A stretch of 34,727 bases of DNA from Prevotellaceae bacterium UBA7028 (GTDB taxonomy: Bacteria > Bacteroidota > Bacteroidia > Bacteroidales > Bacteroidaceae): the NCBI GenBank assembly GCA_002494215.1, contig DLBF01000107.1, positions 1 to 34,727 of the forward strand. Direction: 5' to 3'. Each line of letters begins with the position of its first letter. The stretch's first letter is position 1. Shown here piece after piece: positions 33,522-34,727 of the stretch. The translations under genes and the position numbers were made by a program. The notes under the pieces are model-generated. The model ran no database searches. It saw nothing but the letters and a program-made list of their open reading frames with translations, and had not been told where the DNA came from.

Positions 33522-33677
33522 TCGATTCATCTTCTACATCAGCCTTCTTCCATCTTCATAGTTAAAACCATTCAACGTGATTTAGCACACCTACAAGAGA
33601 GACAACTTATACAGTGGGTTGGATCAGACAAGACCAGGCATTGGATAATAATTGCCCACTCATCTGGGGCATCGTAG
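33522..33677 (+). pseudogene. Winged-helix C-terminal fragment of an AlbA/Fic-type DNA-binding protein
   Basis: The open frame to the stop at 33677 ends with TIQRDLAHLQERQLIQWVGSDKTRHWII. This strongly resembles the winged-helix end of Fic-family or AlbA_2/HATPase-type putative transcription factors, whose C-termini typically read TxQRDLxxLxxxGxIxRxGSDKTGxW. No N-terminal domain precedes it; the upstream part of the frame runs out of the iteron repeats. It is best read as a decayed remnant of a larger gene. It is followed by a good terminator at 33734. Confidence 0.45.
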
Positions 33678-33733
33678 CAAGGTCGTTCCTATATCGTTGG
33701 TACATTCAAGCAATATTCATCTTGGATATATAT

Positions 33734-33765
33734 AAGCTCGTTATATAAATAGCGAGCTTTTTTTT
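33734..33765 (+). terminator. Rho-independent terminator after the winged-helix remnant
   Basis: A 10-bp stem with one T-G pair (AAGCTCGTTA / TAGCGAGCTT), loop TATAAA, then a T-run. It suggests the remnant upstream was once a complete gene. Confidence 0.85.
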
Positions 33766-33916
33766 GTGCTTATAGCTTTCTTTATGAGCGAAACGTCATG
33801 TTACTGGTAGCGAAACGGCATATAATCTAAATTGCCACTTCATTCGTCTCTAAAATACTCACGCTCGACAATAAAAATAAATACTGATTTATTTTGTTCT
33901 TCTCTCGGTTTGCACT

Positions 33917-33938
33917 CTATGAGGCTGTCGCCTCGAAG
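33917..33938. repeat. Short hairpin family, copy 4
   Basis: CTATGAGGC, loop TGTC, GCCTCGAAG: a 9-bp stem with one A-A mismatch and one T-G pair. It is followed by ATACTTTCGCTCGG, the family's tail. Confidence 0.7.
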
Positions 33939-33992
33939 ATACTTTCGCTCGGGTTTTCTCAAATAAATTTGGAAAGTCTCTCACTTAATCGT

Positions 33993-34014
33993 CTTTGAGG
34001 CTATCGCTTCGAAG
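33993..34014. repeat. Short hairpin family, copy 5
   Basis: CTTTGAGGC, loop TATC, GCTTCGAAG: a 9-bp stem with two wobble pairs. It is preceded by CTCACTTAATCGT, as in the map module. Confidence 0.75.
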
Positions 34015-34051
34015 ATAGGCTGCACCTCGGAAAAAAAATAATGGATATGTG

Positions 34052-34080
34052 TTTGTTCCCAGAAAAAAACGCTATCTTTG
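34052..34080 (+). promoter_or_regulatory. Promoter upstream of the broken gene at 34140
   Basis: TTTG (34052-34055) and TATCTTTG (34073-34080), with 17-bp spacing, slightly shorter than the usual 19. Confidence 0.55.
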
Positions 34081-34139
34081 CATAAAAGAATTGAAACAAT
34101 GACGTATTTAAATCAGTTTCATAGACAGAGCGTAGAACG

Positions 34140-34477
34140 ATGCTTGAAGAAAGTTGCCCAATCGAAGTCTTTGCAGCTGAATTGCGAAGAAGAATCCAAG
34201 AAAGCTCAGGAGATGCACAAAAGAATCTCCAAACTTTATCCGGTTCTGACACAAAGATAGTATATATCCCATTTTACGCCAGGACTTTATTCTGAATGAA
34301 CGGGAAGCAACTCCAATAGAGATTGATATGTATATGGCAGCAATTGGCTTCCAGAAGATATCAGAGGCTAAGTACTCAAATGGAGTAGTTGAAGTCTCTG
34401 ATTTACATCCTCGTAATGTACTAAGAGATAGTGAGGGTGATATATATGTTATCGATGCTGAATTCAAGAAGATGTAA
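34140..34477 (+). pseudogene. Frameshifted mobile-element-type gene (polyvalent-kinase-like C-terminus)
   Basis: One frame runs from the ATG at 34140 (MLEESCPIEVFAAELRRRI...) to KIVYIPFYARTLF and a TGA at 34293-34295. The adjacent frame, entered at 34289, continues naturally with ILNEREATPIEIDMYMAAIGFQ and ends VEVSDLHPRNVLRDSEGD then IYVIDAEFKKM at 34477. Joining them needs a single-base loss near 34289. The DLHPRNVL...VIDAE end resembles kinase-fold proteins of phages and conjugative elements (polyvalent-protein kinase type), but the N-lobe is absent. An ATG at 34099 in a third frame gives a 53-codon frame and could mark the original start. The function call is tentative; the broken frame is well supported. 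Confidence 0.5.
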
Positions 34478-34523
34478 AGGCTTACGTTAGCCTGTAGTGG
34501 GGATTGAGTAAGAAGCTCGGATT

Positions 34524-34727
34524 ATGGATAAACTAACCCCTCAACAACGTCACAGAATTATGGCTGCGATTCATTCGAAGAATACGAAGCCTGAGTTGAT
34601 TGTGCGCAAATGGTTGTGGAGTCATGGATACCGCTATCGTCTGAATGTGAAGTCTGTTCCAGGAAAGCCTGACATCGTGATGCGACGGTATCGTACAGCG
34701 ATATTCGTGAATGGGTGCTTCTGGCAT
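34524..34727 (+). CDS. vsr: Very short patch repair endonuclease Vsr (partial, cut by window end)
   Basis: The first 68 codons are present, from the ATG at 34524. Vsr nicks DNA 5' of T in T:G mismatches that arise by deamination of 5-methylcytosine. Visible family features are MDKLTPQQRHRIMAAIHSKNTKPE at the start, VPGKPDIVM with the catalytic aspartate D50 (E. coli Vsr D51), and FVNGCFWH, the start of the zinc-binding region. Vsr genes normally accompany a cytosine-5 DNA methyltransferase, so a methylase or restriction-modification locus is expected just beyond the window; that is inference. It lies 46 bp after the broken gene. Confidence 0.93.
   Translation, partial: MDKLTPQQRHRIMAAIHSKNTKPELIVRKWLWSHGYRYRLNVKSVPGKPDIVMRRYRTAIFVNGCFWH

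Larger units (their letters stand above)
33766..34098. other. Gene-free stretch with degenerate hairpin modules
   Basis: No gene is recognised. It holds two copies of a 22-bp direct repeat (TGAGGCTGTCGCCTCGAAGA and on, 33920-33941, and its relative at 33996-34017), 76 bp apart. These are hairpin copies 4 and 5 of the family seen upstream of smpB and map. A -7 promoter box follows at 34073-34080. Confidence 0.7.

Noticed and set aside
34099..34260. 53-codon frame from the ATG at 34099 as a small gene of its own
   Set aside because: It has a promoter, but the overlapping frame from 34140 continues sensibly into the downstream kinase-like segment, so this frame is more likely incidental or the original start of the broken gene.
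34285..34295. Programmed -1 frameshift
   Set aside because: No X-XXY-YYZ heptamer in the right frame and no clear downstream structure; a lost base is simpler.
1..34727. tRNA or rRNA genes
   Set aside because: No cloverleaf with TTCRANY and acceptor pairing, and no rRNA-like stretch, was recognised on reading; a tRNAscan-type search would settle it.

Overview
The window looks like a chromosomal segment from a Bacteroidota member, most likely Prevotellaceae. Several things point there. Promoters have the Bacteroidota form (TTTG, about 19 bases, then TAnnTTTG). The rpmB-rpmG-DUF4295 (bL38) cluster is typical of the phylum. There is a C10 (interpain/streptopain-type) protease carrying a C-terminal dockerin-like repeat, and several Bacteroidota-type lipoproteins. 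No rRNA or tRNA gene was seen.

Layout. Positions 1-5250 (+) hold the tail of rnfA, galE, a large secreted C10 cysteine protease, a small lipoprotein and a 66-aa winged-helix protein. Positions 5313-7145 (-) hold pncC and a Tat-exported Gfo/Idh/MocA oxidoreductase. A gene-free block of about 750 bp (7235-7986) is packed with repeats. Positions 7987-14210 (+) hold smpB, an M16 lipoprotein peptidase and metH. Positions 14207-15591 (-) hold recF and a DUF721/DciA-like gene. Positions 15732-16910 (+) hold a membrane TPR protein and ribH. Positions 16984-22956 (-) form one tightly packed operon, lon-tgt-lptG-DEAD helicase. Positions 23142-24520 (+) hold a conserved hypothetical and a GH25 lysozyme. 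Positions 24523-27887 (-) form an overlapping operon: nhaC-type antiporter, DUF3298 lipoprotein, rsmG and MBL hydrolase. Positions 28047-29749 (+) hold kdgK-eda, the lower Entner-Doudoroff branch used for hexuronates. Positions 29999-32887 (+) hold map, tsaD, rpmB, rpmG and bL38/DUF4295. From 32956 to the end is an accessory, partly decayed region. It holds a second repeat-packed block, a winged-helix gene remnant, a frameshifted mobile-element-type gene and the start of vsr, which is cut by the window edge.

The genes are mostly ordinary housekeeping functions. The most interesting material is non-coding. Two loci 26 kb apart (7367-7690 and 32960-33469) share a diverged ~120-bp core. Each core is followed by clusters of 11-bp iterons in exact 11-bp phase, facing both ways inside a perfect outer inverted repeat; the iterons at both loci fit the consensus CCnAACATRTA. 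A separate family of five small hairpins (consensus ACTTTG-variable stem-CGAAGT) shows compensatory stem changes. It sits next to palindromic A/G-T/C modules that carry near-identical promoters for smpB and map. Tandem arrays with a constant 7-bp period but changing unit sequence occur at three intergenic sites, and one runs directly into the tsaD start codon. I do not know of a described system matching the iteron or hairpin families; that is a statement about my knowledge, not the result of a search.
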